A DNA stretch of 51,288 nt, taken from positions 1-51,288 of the forward strand of contig NZ_BMQA01000047.1 in assembly GCF_014647875.1 (NCBI RefSeq). The letters are read 5' to 3'. This document shows positions 38,703 through 47,144 of this stretch, piece after piece; within the stretch, counting starts at the first letter, position 1, and every line of letters starts with the position of its first letter. Both the position numbers and the translations under genes were made by a program. The notes below the pieces were generated by a model that was not told the DNA's origin, ran no database searches, and worked only from the letters and a program-made list of their open reading frames with translations. Source of the DNA: Streptomyces brasiliensis. GTDB lineage: Bacteria > Actinomycetota > Actinomycetes > Streptomycetales > Streptomycetaceae.

Positions 38703-39700
38703 TTGGCCTCCAGGGTGCTGCGCAGGGTCAGGGAACTCTCGATGCGGTCCACTGCGGCGAACGCGCCGTACGCCACCAGGTGCACCAGGCAGTGGTCTTG
38801 GTGCTCGGGCCGACGCCAGGCCGTCACGTCCTCGTCCGTGATCCGGTACGGCGCCAGAGCCGCCAGCAGGGCGAGCCGGGCGCCGGGACGCGTGGCGCGG
38901 TCCGGGAGGCAGCTTCCGGTCAGGGACGGATGGGAGCCGTCCCAGGTGCGCAGGGTCGCGCGGACCAGGGCCTGGTCGTCGGCGTCGAGGAGGGCCGCGC
39001 CCGCCAGGGCCGCCGTGCGCAGTGCCGCGTAGGCCGGCCCGACGTCCGTGCCGGTCGCCCAGTCGGGGCCCGGGGCGCGCTCGTCGAGCAGTGTGAGGGC
39101 CGCGCCGGGTGCGGCGGTGCGGCGGACGGTCCGGGCGAGCGCGCGGCCCGCGATGCTGCGCACCGGACGCAGGCGCTGGGCGCCCGCGGGCAGCAGGTTC
39201 TCGGTCAGCAGGGCAGACACGATCCGGTTGATGAAGTGGAAGGCCAGGGCCGTTCCGAGGTACGCGGGCGCGTGTTCGCGCGGGAACGGGAACGGCTCCA
39301 GTTCGGTGCCCGGCACGCGCGTGCGCTGTCCCCAGTCCAGCACACGCGCGTGCTCCGTGTTCTCGGGCCGCTCCCCGCGGGCCAGCCGCTCGGCGAGGGC
39401 GTGGTCGCCCGTGGCGTGCAGCAGCATGGTGTGGGCGTCCACGCAGAACGGGCATCGGTTGGCGAGCGACACCCCGAGGGCGGCCAGCTCCTTGCCGGTG
39501 CGGCTGCCGGGCCCGGCGATCAGCGACTCGCGCAACAACGCCCAGCCGGCGACGAGGAGTTCGGGTGCCGAGGACAGGACCACGAAGGTGGGCGGGCGCT
39601 CCAGGCCGAAGTCACGGCGCAGCTGCTCGTACACCTCGGCGACACGGCCGGTGGCCGCCCCGGGCGACGGTGGGTCGGTGAATCGGAAGATCGAAGACAT
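38699..39700 (-). CDS. AhpD-like carboxymuconolactone decarboxylase-family protein
   Basis: 333 residues, about twice the length of simple AhpD. The first part carries the redox motif CPFCVDAH (about residue 83), the CxxC-x2-His signature of AhpD-type alkylhydroperoxidases. The rest is helical and includes a second weak repeat of the fold (ALLDADDQALVRATLRTWDG) without cysteines. Peroxidase or thiol-reductase activity is likely. It is transcribed leftwards with the methyltransferase and diverges from a two-component system; a perfect inverted repeat lies between, so it is a likely target of that system. Confidence 0.8.
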   Translation of the reverse strand: MSSIFRFTDPPSPGAATGRVAEVYEQLRRDFGLERPPTFVVLSSAPELLVAGWALLRESLIAGPGSRTGKELAALGVSLANRCPFCVDAHTMLLHATGDHALAERLARGERPENTEHARVLDWGQRTRVPGTELEPFPFPREHAPAYLGTALAFHFINRIVSALLTENLLPAGAQRLRPVRSIAGRALARTVRRTAAPGAALTLLDERAPGPDWATGTDVGPAYAALRTAALAGAALLDADDQALVRATLRTWDGSHPSLTGSCLPDRATRPGARLALLAALAPYRITDEDVTAWRRPEHQDHCLVHLVAYGAFAAVDRIESSLTLRSTLEAK

Positions 39701-39786
39701 GGACAGCAGCGTGCGCCGCCGGGGCGGCCCGGGTCGTCGTACGGCCGGACCCAGTCCCCGGTGCGCCGGCCGGGCCCGTCGACGCC

Positions 39787-39814
39787 GGGGACTACTTCAC
39801 GGGGAGTAGTCCCC
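39787..39814. promoter_or_regulatory. Perfect 10-8-10 inverted repeat, likely response-regulator site
   Basis: GGGGACTACT (39787-39796) and AGTAGTCCCC (39805-39814) are perfect reverse complements around the spacer TCACGGGG. The site lies 53 bases before the histidine kinase start and 86 bases before the divergent AhpD-like start, so one NarL-type dimer here could control both. Recognition by the adjacent regulator is inferred from position and symmetry. Confidence 0.7.
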
Positions 39815-39867
39815 GATCCGTCCACAGGGCTGACGCCGGTGACGGTGCGGCCGTCTAGGGTGCGGAC

Positions 39868-40971
39868 ATGGAGGTGAACCCGGGCATGCGCAGGCGTCTC
39901 GTCGACGCGGCCCTCGCGGCCGTCGTCGGTGCCCTCGTCATGGTCCCGGCCGCCTTCGACCCCGGCACGACGGTCTTCGACCACGCCCTGATCGTCCTCG
40001 CCTGCGCCGCCCTCGCCTTCTACCGCGCGGCCCCGCGCGCGGTGCTGGCAGCGACCACGGCGACCGGCACGGCGTATGTGCTGCACGCCCACCCCGGACC
40101 CCTGTCCGCGCTCCCTGTCCTGGGCGCCGTCCACACGGCCGCGCGCTCGGGCCACCGCGCTCTCGCGGCCGCGGCTAGCGCCCTGTTCCTGGCGGGATAC
40201 GTCGCCACCGACCCGTCGGCCCGCGAGGTGGCCGAACGGGCCGCGCTGCTCGCCGGCTGGTTCCTGTGCGCCGTCGTGACGGGCCTGGCCGACCGCAACT
40301 GGCAGGCCTATCTGCGCCAGACCGAACAGCGCGCCCTGGAGGCCGAGCGCACCCGCGAGGAGGCCGCCCTGCGCCGGGCCGGCGAGGAACGCCTGCGCAT
40401 CGCACGGGAGTTGCACGACTCGCTCACCCACAGTATCTCCATCGTCAAGCTCCAGGCGGGCGTCGCCGTGCACCTGGCCCGCAAACGCGGCGAGGAGGTG
40501 CCGCCCGCGCTGCTCGCCATCCAGGAGGCGAGCGGCGAGGCGATGCGGGAGCTGCGCGCCACCCTGGAGGTGCTGCGCACGGACGAGCCCACCGGCACAC
40601 CGGCGCAGCTCGTGGACCGGGCCCGCGCGGCCGGCCTCGCCGTCGAACTGACCGCGACCGGCGACGCGTGCGCCGCGCCCACCGCCGTCGAGCGGACCGT
40701 CTACCGCATCGTCCAGGAGGCCCTCACCAACGCCGCCCGGCACGCGGGCCCGGCCAGGATTCGCGTCGGACTCGACTACGGTGAACGGGAGTTGACGGTC
40801 CGTGTGGACGACGACGGCACCGCCGACCCGGCCCGCCCACCGGCCCACGGCACCGGCCTGACCGGCATGCGCGAGCGCGTCACCGCCCTGGGCGGCACCC
40901 TGCACGCAGCCCCGCGCGCGGAGGGCGGCTTCTCGGTGCACGCGCGGCTGCCGCTGGAGGAGACGGGATGA
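39868..40971 (+). CDS. NarL-type sensor histidine kinase
   Basis: 367 residues. Four to five N-terminal membrane helices (about residues 12-140) form the sensor with almost no outside loop, so the signal is likely in or at the membrane. HisKA_3 dimerisation domain: RIARELHDSLTHSISIVKLQ with the phospho-accepting His (about residue 188). The ATPase domain has VQEALTNAARHAG (N box) and GTGLTGMRERV (G2 box). It overlaps the response regulator gene by ATGA. Confidence 0.92.
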   Translation: MEVNPGMRRRLVDAALAAVVGALVMVPAAFDPGTTVFDHALIVLACAALAFYRAAPRAVLAATTATGTAYVLHAHPGPLSALPVLGAVHTAARSGHRALAAAASALFLAGYVATDPSAREVAERAALLAGWFLCAVVTGLADRNWQAYLRQTEQRALEAERTREEAALRRAGEERLRIARELHDSLTHSISIVKLQAGVAVHLARKRGEEVPPALLAIQEASGEAMRELRATLEVLRTDEPTGTPAQLVDRARAAGLAVELTATGDACAAPTAVERTVYRIVQEALTNAARHAGPARIRVGLDYGERELTVRVDDDGTADPARPPAHGTGLTGMRERVTALGGTLHAAPRAEGGFSVHARLPLEETG

Positions 40972-41639
40972 TCCGCGTGGCGCTCGTCGACGACCAGGCG
41001 CTGATGCGCGCCGGGTTCCGCGCCCTCCTGGACGCCGAGGACGGCATCGAGGTGGTGGGCGAGGCCGCCGACGGCGCCCAGGGCCTCGACCTGGTCCGCC
41101 GGGAGGTTCCCGACATCGCTCTCGTCGACGTACAGATGCCGGTGATGTCGGGCATCGAGGCGACCCGGCACATCGCCGCCGACCCCGCCCTGTCCGGCGT
41201 CCGCGTCGTCATCCTCACCAACTACGGTCTCGACGCCTATGTCTTCGAGGCCCTGCGCGCGGGCGCGAGCGGTTTCCTGCTCAAGGACACCGAACCGGCC
41301 GACCTCCTCCAGGCCATCGAGGTGGTGGCCCGCGGCGAGGCCCTGCTCTCCCCGTCGGTCACCCGCACCCTGATCGGCGAGTTCGCCTCCTTGCCCCCGG
41401 ACCGTGCCACACCGCCCGCCCTGGACCACCTCACCCGCCGCGAACGCGAGGTCACCGCCCTCGCCGCCCGCGGCCTGACCAACGAGGAGATCGCCGCCCA
41501 CATGGTCATCAGCCCCTTCACGGTCAAGACCCACATCAGCCGCGCGATGACCAAACTGGGCGCCCGCGACCGGGCCCAGCTGGTGGTGTTCGCCTACGAG
41601 TCGGGACTGGTCGCACCCCGAGGGGGCACACGGGGCTGA
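40968..41639 (+). CDS. NarL/LuxR-type response regulator
   Basis: 223 residues. Receiver domain with VALVDDQALMRAG (acidic pair), phospho-acceptor Asp in ALVDVQMPVMSG (about residue 51), the conserved Thr in VVILTNYG and Lys in FLLKDTEP. The C-terminal LuxR helix-turn-helix is LTRREREVTALAARGLTNEEI with ISPFTVKTHISRAMTKLG. It is coupled to the kinase and probably acts at the inverted repeat 39787-39814. Confidence 0.93.
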   Translation: MIRVALVDDQALMRAGFRALLDAEDGIEVVGEAADGAQGLDLVRREVPDIALVDVQMPVMSGIEATRHIAADPALSGVRVVILTNYGLDAYVFEALRAGASGFLLKDTEPADLLQAIEVVARGEALLSPSVTRTLIGEFASLPPDRATPPALDHLTRREREVTALAARGLTNEEIAAHMVISPFTVKTHISRAMTKLGARDRAQLVVFAYESGLVAPRGGTRG

Positions 41640-41692
41640 GCACGGCTGCGTACGATCACCTGACCGGCAGCCGCGCAGTGAGGAGTCGCCCC

Positions 41693-43504
41693 GTGTTCAC
41701 CACCCGGCCCACTCTCCAGGGCACCTTCGGCATGGTGTCGTCCACCCACTGGCTCGCCTCGCAGTCCGCGATGGCCGTCCTCGAGGACGGCGGCAACGCC
41801 TATGACGCCGCCGTCGCGGGCGCGTTCGTGCTGCACGTCGTCGAGCCGCACCTCAACGGACCCGCGGGCGAGGTGCCCATCCTGCTCGCCCCGGCGGGCG
41901 GCGAGGCGCGCGTGCTGTGCGGGCAGGGCGTGGCCCCGGCGGGCGCGACGGTCGCGCACTACAGGGCGCTCGGTCTGAACCTCGTTCCCGGCACGGGACC
42001 ACTGGCCGCCGCCGTACCGGGCGCCTTCGACGCCTGGATGCTGCTCCTGCGCGACCACGGCACGAAGTCCCTCGACGACGTCCTCACGTACGCCATCGGC
42101 TACGCCGAGCACGGGCACGCGCCCGTGGAGAACGTCGGCGCCACCGTCGAGAGTGTCCGCGAGCTGTTCGAGACCGAGTGGACCTCGTCGGCGGAGCTGT
42201 ATCTGCCCGGTGGACAGGCACCCCGGCCCGGCCGGCTGCTGCGCAACCCCGCCCTCGCCGCCACCTGGAAGCGGCTGCTCGCCGAGACCGCGGGCGCCGG
42301 CGACCGGGAGGCGCGCATCGAGGCCGCACGCGAGGTGTGGCGCTCCGGCTTCGTCGCCGAGGCGCTGGTACGGCAGTCCGGACGGCCCACCATGGACACC
42401 AGCGGCGAGCGGCACACCGGCACGCTCACGGCGGCCGACCTGGCGGGCTGGTCGGCGACCTACGAGACCCCCGCGACGTACGACTGGAACGGCTGGACCG
42501 TGTGCAAGGCCGGCCCCTGGAGCCAGGGCCCGGCCTTCCTCCAGCAACTCGCCCTGCTCCCAACCGAGTTGCCCGCCTACGGCTCCGCCGAGTACGTGCA
42601 CCTGCTGATCGAGGGCTGCAAGCTCGCCATGGCCGACCGCGAGGCCTGGTACGGGGACGCGGCCGAGGTGCCGCTCGCCGACCTCCTCTCGGACGCCTAC
42701 AACGCCGAGCGGCGGGTCCTCGTCGACGACAAGGCCTCGTACGACCTGCGTCCCGGCAGCCCCGCCGGCCGCACCCCGCGGCTGCCCGTGCACGCGCGCG
42801 TGACGGCCCCGCTCGACACGGGTTTCGACCCGATGGGGGCGGGCGAACCGACCGTCGCGAAGTACTCGCACGACCCCGAGGTCGCCGCCGACGGCAGCAC
42901 GCGCGGGGACACCTGCCATCTCGACGTCGTCGACCGGTGGGGCAACATGATCGCTGCCACGCCCAGCGGCGGCTGGCTCCAGTCCAACCCCGTGGTGCGC
43001 GAACTCGGCTTCCCGCTGGGCACGCGGCTCCAGATGACCTGGCTGGAGGAGGGGCTGCCCAACTCCCTCACCCCCGGGCGCCGTCCGCGCACCACCCTCA
43101 CCCCGTCGATCGCGCTGCGCAACGGGGTGCCGGTGCTGGCGTTCGGCACGCCCGGAGGTGACCAGCAGGACCAGTGGCAGCTGCACTTCTTCCTCGCCGT
43201 CGCCCTGCGCGGCCCGGTCCGGGGCGGACTCGACCTCCAGGGCGCGATCGACGCCCCGAACTGGCACAACGACAGCTTCCCCAGCTCCTTCTACCCGCGC
43301 GGCAGGCGCCCCGGCAGCGTCACCGTGGAATCCCGCACGGACCCGGGGACAGTCGAGGAGTTGCGGCGGCGCGGCCACGACGTGACGGTCGCCGACGGCT
43401 GGTCCGAGGGCCGGCTCTGCGCGGTGGCCCGCGATCCGGAGTCCGGCATCCTGTCGGCGGCGGCCAATCCGCGCGGGATGCAGGGGTACGCAGTCGGCCG
43501 CTGA
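41693..43504 (+). CDS. Gamma-glutamyltransferase family protein, cytosolic
   Basis: 603 residues from GTG 41693, with AGGAG eight bases upstream. It has no signal peptide and starts directly with TRPTLQGTFGMVSSTHWLAS. The autoprocessing site is RGDTCHLDVVDRWGNM, where the threonine matches the conserved nucleophile. The oxyanion/tail segment SLTPGRRPRTTLTPSI and FGTPGGDQQDQWQ fit the YwrD-like branch. The likely substrates are intracellular gamma-glutamyl compounds rather than periplasmic glutathione. It differs clearly from the secreted copy at 22206, so this is not a recent duplication. Confidence 0.87.
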   Translation: MFTTRPTLQGTFGMVSSTHWLASQSAMAVLEDGGNAYDAAVAGAFVLHVVEPHLNGPAGEVPILLAPAGGEARVLCGQGVAPAGATVAHYRALGLNLVPGTGPLAAAVPGAFDAWMLLLRDHGTKSLDDVLTYAIGYAEHGHAPVENVGATVESVRELFETEWTSSAELYLPGGQAPRPGRLLRNPALAATWKRLLAETAGAGDREARIEAAREVWRSGFVAEALVRQSGRPTMDTSGERHTGTLTAADLAGWSATYETPATYDWNGWTVCKAGPWSQGPAFLQQLALLPTELPAYGSAEYVHLLIEGCKLAMADREAWYGDAAEVPLADLLSDAYNAERRVLVDDKASYDLRPGSPAGRTPRLPVHARVTAPLDTGFDPMGAGEPTVAKYSHDPEVAADGSTRGDTCHLDVVDRWGNMIAATPSGGWLQSNPVVRELGFPLGTRLQMTWLEEGLPNSLTPGRRPRTTLTPSIALRNGVPVLAFGTPGGDQQDQWQLHFFLAVALRGPVRGGLDLQGAIDAPNWHNDSFPSSFYPRGRRPGSVTVESRTDPGTVEELRRRGHDVTVADGWSEGRLCAVARDPESGILSAAANPRGMQGYAVGR

Positions 43505-43591
43505 GCGACGGCACCGCCTGTTCGTCCGGATTCCATCCGTCGTACACCGAACGGGTGGGGATTGTCAGTGCAGCGTGTTCTCATGGGGGGC

Positions 43592-44443
43592 ATGATCGAA
43601 GCAACAACGGAAACCATCGAAGAGTTTCTCGCGCACCACTCGGCCCTCGTCGAAGATGCCGTCCGCAAGGCGGCCGCGGCCGAGATCCTGCCCCGCTTCC
43701 GCCGGCTCGCCGACCACGAGATCGACCAGAAGAGCGGACCGCACGACCTGGTGACCGACGCCGACCGCCTCGCCGAGCGGTATCTCACCGAGGTGCTCGG
43801 CGCCCTCCTGCCGGGCTCCGTGGTCGTCGGGGAGGAGGCGGTCCACGCCGATCCGGCGACGTACGACGCGATCCAGGGCGACGCCCCGGTCTGGATCGTC
43901 GATCCGGTCGACGGCACACGGCAGTTCGTGCACGGCGACCCGGGCTTCTGCACGCTCGTCGCGCTCGCCCACCACGGCGTCGTCCTCGCCTCCTGGACGT
44001 ACGCGGCGGCGCGCGGCCAACTCGCCACGGCCGTACGGGGCCGGGGCGCGTACCTCGACGGCGTACGGCTCCTCGCGGGCGCGCCCGAGCCCGGTCGCGA
44101 GCTGCGTATAGCCACGTCCCACCCGGACTACACGACGGACGAGCAGAAGCGCGCCCTGCTCGGCCTGTGGACCGACGGCACCGCGCCGCGCGCGTGCGGC
44201 TCGGCCGGGCTGGAGTATCTCGCCGTCGCGCGCGGTGAGTTGGACGCGACCGCCTTCTCCTGGGAGGCGGCCTGGGACCATGCGGCGGGCCTGCTCCTCG
44301 TCGAGGAGGCGGGCGGCGCCCACCTCACGCTCACGGGCGAACCGTTCCGCATCACGGGCGGCAACACCCTCCCGTTCACGGCGGCCCGCGACACGGCGAC
44401 GGCGGAACGGGTACGAGAGCTGCTGCGCGGCAGCGCGGGCTGA
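43592..44443 (+). CDS. Inositol monophosphatase-family phosphatase
   Basis: 283 residues. Metal-binding motifs are complete: GEEAVH, the WIVDPVDGTRQFVHG block with DPxDGT, and the C-terminal SWEAAWDHAAGLLLVEEAGG (WDxAAG). Members dephosphorylate inositol phosphate, histidinol phosphate, PAP or FBP; motif spacing does not settle which. ATG 43592 follows ATGGGGGG; an upstream in-frame start at 43562 would put that ribosome site inside the gene. It stands alone between the transferase and oxidoreductase genes. Confidence 0.85.
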   Translation: MIEATTETIEEFLAHHSALVEDAVRKAAAAEILPRFRRLADHEIDQKSGPHDLVTDADRLAERYLTEVLGALLPGSVVVGEEAVHADPATYDAIQGDAPVWIVDPVDGTRQFVHGDPGFCTLVALAHHGVVLASWTYAAARGQLATAVRGRGAYLDGVRLLAGAPEPGRELRIATSHPDYTTDEQKRALLGLWTDGTAPRACGSAGLEYLAVARGELDATAFSWEAAWDHAAGLLLVEEAGGAHLTLTGEPFRITGGNTLPFTAARDTATAERVRELLRGSAG

Positions 44444-44676
44444 CGGCCACCGGCACCGCACCGGCTGCCGAGCCGTACCTCTGCCGTCGATTCCGCTTCC
44501 GCGGGCAGTAGTCCGTGGGCCGTGCAGGGTCGTCGGTCGCCGTGCGTTCCGGTTGTGCAGATCCCGGCTCGCCGGCCGCGCCCGCCGGCAGGCGACCGTC
44601 CCCGCGCCGCCTGGGCTGTCGGTGCCCCGGCATATGCTGATCCTCAGTGGCCATCGGTTGACGAAGGGGTCCAAAG

Positions 44677-46095
44677 GTGCCGTCGATGCTCGATGCGGTC
44701 GTGGTGGGAGCGGGGCCGAACGGACTGACGGCTGCCGTGGAGCTGGCCCGCCGCGGCTTCTCCGTCGCCCTCTTCGAGGCCCGTGACACCGTCGGCGGGG
44801 GAGCCCGCACCGAAGAGCTCACCCTGCCCGGCTTCCGTCACGACCCCTGCTCCGCGGCCCACCCCCTCGGCATCAACTCGCCCGCGTTCCGCGCGATGCC
44901 CCTGGAGCGCTACGGCCTGGAGTGGGTGCACCCCCGCCTCCCCATGGCCCACCCGTTCCCGGACGGCACGGCCGCCGTGCTGGCGCGGTCCGTGGCCGAG
45001 ACGGCCGCCTCGCTCGGCCCGCGCGACGCGGGGACGTACCGCCGACTGGTCGAGCCGTTCCTGCCCCGCTGGGACACCCTGGCGCACGACTTCATGTCCC
45101 TGCCGCTCACCACGCTCCCGCGCGACCCGGTCACCCTCGCCCGCTTCGGCCTGACCGGACTGCCGCCCGCCACCCTGCTGCTGCGCCGCTTCCGCGACGA
45201 GCGCGCCCGGACCCTGTTCGCCGGACTCGTCGCCCACGTCATGGCTCCGCTCGGGGGCTTCGCCACCGGCGCCGTCGGCCTGGTCTTCGCGCTGGCGGCG
45301 CACGCGCGCGGCTGGCCCGTGGCGCGCGGCGGCTCCCAGTCGATCTCGGACGCCCTCGCCGCCTACCTGACGGACCTCGGTGGCGCGATCCACACCGACT
45401 ACGAGGTCAAGCGGCTCGACGACCTGCCGCCCGCCCGCGCGTACGTCTTCGACACCTCGCCCACCGCCCTGGCGCGCATTGCGGGCTTCGGCAACTACTA
45501 CGAGAACTATCGCTACGGTCCCGGCGTGTTCAAGATCGACTACGCCCTCGACGGCCCCGTGCCCTGGACCGCGCCCGAGGCGCGCACCGCCGGCACCGTG
45601 CAGATCGGCGCGGACAGCGCGGAGATCGGCGCCGCCCTGCGTGCGGCCTCGCGTGAGGGCCGTACCCCACAACCACCCTTCCTCATCACCGTGCAGCCCG
45701 GCGTCGCCGACCCCACCCGCGCCCCCGAGGGCAAGCATGTGTTCTGGGCCTACGGCCATGTGCCCAACGGCTGGACCGGTGACCTCACGGACGTCATGGA
45801 GCGCCAGCTGGAGCGCTTCGCGCCCGGCTTCCGCGACCGCGTCCTCGCCCGCGCCACGGCGGGCCCGCCCGAGCTCGCGGCCCGCAACGCCAACTACGTC
45901 GGCGGCGACATCGGCACCGGCGCGGTCTCGGGCCTGCAGATCCTGCTGCGCCCGAAGCTGTCCCTGTTCCCTTACAACACCCCGCACCCCGCGGTGTTCA
46001 TCTGCTCGGCGGCCACCCCGCCCGGCCCCGGCGTGCACGGCATGTCGGGCCACAACGCGGCGAAGGCCGTCTGGAGGAGGCTGAGACACCCATGA
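44677..46095 (+). CDS. FAD-dependent phytoene-dehydrogenase-like oxidoreductase
   Basis: 472 residues. The N-terminal dinucleotide fold VVVGAGPNGLTAAVELARRG is followed by FEARDTVGGGARTEELTLPG, the second FAD motif. VARGGSQSISDALAAYL and the C-terminal SAATPPGPGVHGMSGHNAA are typical of the CrtI/carotenoid-desaturase-like and RetSat-like group. No carotenoid genes are near, so the substrate is open. GTG 44677 is used; ATG 44686 with AAAGG upstream is almost as good. It overlaps the macrodomain gene by ATGA. Confidence 0.85.
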   Translation: MPSMLDAVVVGAGPNGLTAAVELARRGFSVALFEARDTVGGGARTEELTLPGFRHDPCSAAHPLGINSPAFRAMPLERYGLEWVHPRLPMAHPFPDGTAAVLARSVAETAASLGPRDAGTYRRLVEPFLPRWDTLAHDFMSLPLTTLPRDPVTLARFGLTGLPPATLLLRRFRDERARTLFAGLVAHVMAPLGGFATGAVGLVFALAAHARGWPVARGGSQSISDALAAYLTDLGGAIHTDYEVKRLDDLPPARAYVFDTSPTALARIAGFGNYYENYRYGPGVFKIDYALDGPVPWTAPEARTAGTVQIGADSAEIGAALRAASREGRTPQPPFLITVQPGVADPTRAPEGKHVFWAYGHVPNGWTGDLTDVMERQLERFAPGFRDRVLARATAGPPELAARNANYVGGDIGTGAVSGLQILLRPKLSLFPYNTPHPAVFICSAATPPGPGVHGMSGHNAAKAVWRRLRHP

Positions 46096-46601
46096 CCACC
46101 ATCACACTCGTCCAGGGCGACATCACCCGCCAGAGCGCCGATGCGATCGTCAACGCGGCGAACTCCTCCCTCCTCGGCGGCGGAGGCGTGGACGGCGCCA
46201 TCCACCGGCGCGGCGGCCCCGCGATCCTCGAGGAGTGCCGCAAGCTACGCGCCTCCTCCTACGGCAAGGGCCTGCCCACCGGCCAGGCGGTCGCCACAAC
46301 GGCCGGCGACCTGGACGCCCGCTGGGTGATCCACACGGTCGGCCCGGTCTGGTCGGCCTCCGACGACCGCTCCGAGCTGCTTGCCTCCTGCTACCGACGG
46401 TCACTGGAGATCGCCGACGATCTCGGCGCGCGCACCGTCGCGTTCCCGGCCATCTCCACCGGCATCTACGGCTGGCCGATGGACGACGGCGCCCGCATCG
46501 CAGTGGAGACGGTGCGCGGGACGGTCACGGCGGTCGAGGAGGTCAGATTCGTCCTCTTCGACGCGCAGGCCTACGAGGCGTTCGCGGCGCAGGTCGGCTG
46601 A
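46092..46601 (+). CDS. Macrodomain protein, O-acetyl-ADP-ribose deacetylase type
   Basis: 169 residues, a single macrodomain. The first ten residues TTITLVQGDI, the active-site loop DAIVNAANSSLLGGGGVDG, IHRRGG and the second loop AISTGIYGWP match MacroD/YmdB. These hydrolyse O-acetyl-ADP-ribose or mono-ADP-ribose from proteins. It is translationally coupled to the FAD oxidoreductase gene (ATGA), an unusual pairing. No ADP-ribosyltransferase or sirtuin gene is visible within this window. Confidence 0.9.
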   Translation: MTTITLVQGDITRQSADAIVNAANSSLLGGGGVDGAIHRRGGPAILEECRKLRASSYGKGLPTGQAVATTAGDLDARWVIHTVGPVWSASDDRSELLASCYRRSLEIADDLGARTVAFPAISTGIYGWPMDDGARIAVETVRGTVTAVEEVRFVLFDAQAYEAFAAQVG

Positions 46602-47021
46602 CCGTCGGCTGGTGTGGAGTGTTTGCCCGGCCCGAGTCCCCGTCTTGCATGCCAGTTGTGGTTCAGCCATGGCTGGTCCTGGCGAGATCACACATGGCAA
46701 GTCGGTAACCAGCGCCGTTCCGCTGGGGCGCCGCCTTCGCCCACCGGGGAGTCGGCTCCCCAGGCAGGTCCCTGGCGTCGAGCCAGGGAAGAGCAACTCG
46801 GAGGTCCCGTTGTCGGGGGAGGCGCTCGACAACCGCGAGAAACGGGTGAGCGCCAAGACCGACTGGTGCGCCGTCAAGGAGACCACGATGCCCGTGCGGG
46901 TCGGCGCGCGCCTCGCACACGTGGTCCGGCAGGCGCCGCCGGACCGGGGGACCGGAGGCCGGGGGCCAGGGACAGACGCACCGCCCCGGCAGGACGGACC
47001 TGGCGTTCCGCGGGAGACGGA

Positions 47022-47043
47022 GCGGTCGAAGCGATTCGACCGC
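47022..47043. promoter_or_regulatory. Long palindrome with near-LacI operator core
   Basis: GCGGTCGAA (47022-47030) and TTCGACCGC (47035-47043) are perfect arms around GCGA. The centre GAAGCGATTC differs by one base from the GAAGCGCTTC operators at 47116, 50440 and 50823. It may be an upstream auxiliary operator of the LacI gene, or an RNA hairpin with a GNRA loop. Confidence 0.45.
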
Positions 47044-47115
47044 CTGTGGACACCCAACCGTGGCCGGCTCATGTCGACGTATTCTGGCTTGCTATATTCG
47101 GCACAAGGCGCTGTT

Positions 47116-47125
47116 GAAGCGCTTC
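47116..47125. promoter_or_regulatory. LacI-type operator GAAGCGCTTC before the regulator gene
   Basis: The perfect 10-base palindrome with a central CG step, as in LacI-family operators, lies 20 bases before the LacI gene start, overlapping the expected leader. The same core is found at 50440-50449 and 50823-50832. Autoregulation is inferred. Confidence 0.7.
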
Positions 47126-47144
47126 GCAAGTCTTGGAGAGCTGG

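Larger units (their letters stand above)
46602..47144. other. Hairpin-rich region without a convincing gene
   Basis: 543 bases between the macrodomain and LacI genes. Frames are open but overlap and resemble nothing. Perfect stems follow in series: CCAGCG/CGCTGG (46709-46726), GGGGAG/CTCCCC with loop TCGG (46746-46761), TCCCTGGC/GCCAGGGA (46769-46789), GTTGTCG/CGACAAC (46809-46833), GGTCCGGC/GCCGGACC (46923-46945) and GCGGTCGAA/TTCGACCGC with loop GCGA (47022-47043). CCCGTT (46806)/AACGGG (46841) and GGCGCT (46821)/AGCGCC (46849) offer competing or pseudoknot pairings. This looks like a structured RNA or an intron/mobile-element remnant. A reverse transcriptase and a domain V-like hairpin were looked for and not found. 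Confidence 0.5.

Noticed and set aside
46602..47144. Complete group II intron
   Set aside because: No reverse transcriptase and no domain V-like hairpin was found, so only a remnant or another RNA remains possible.
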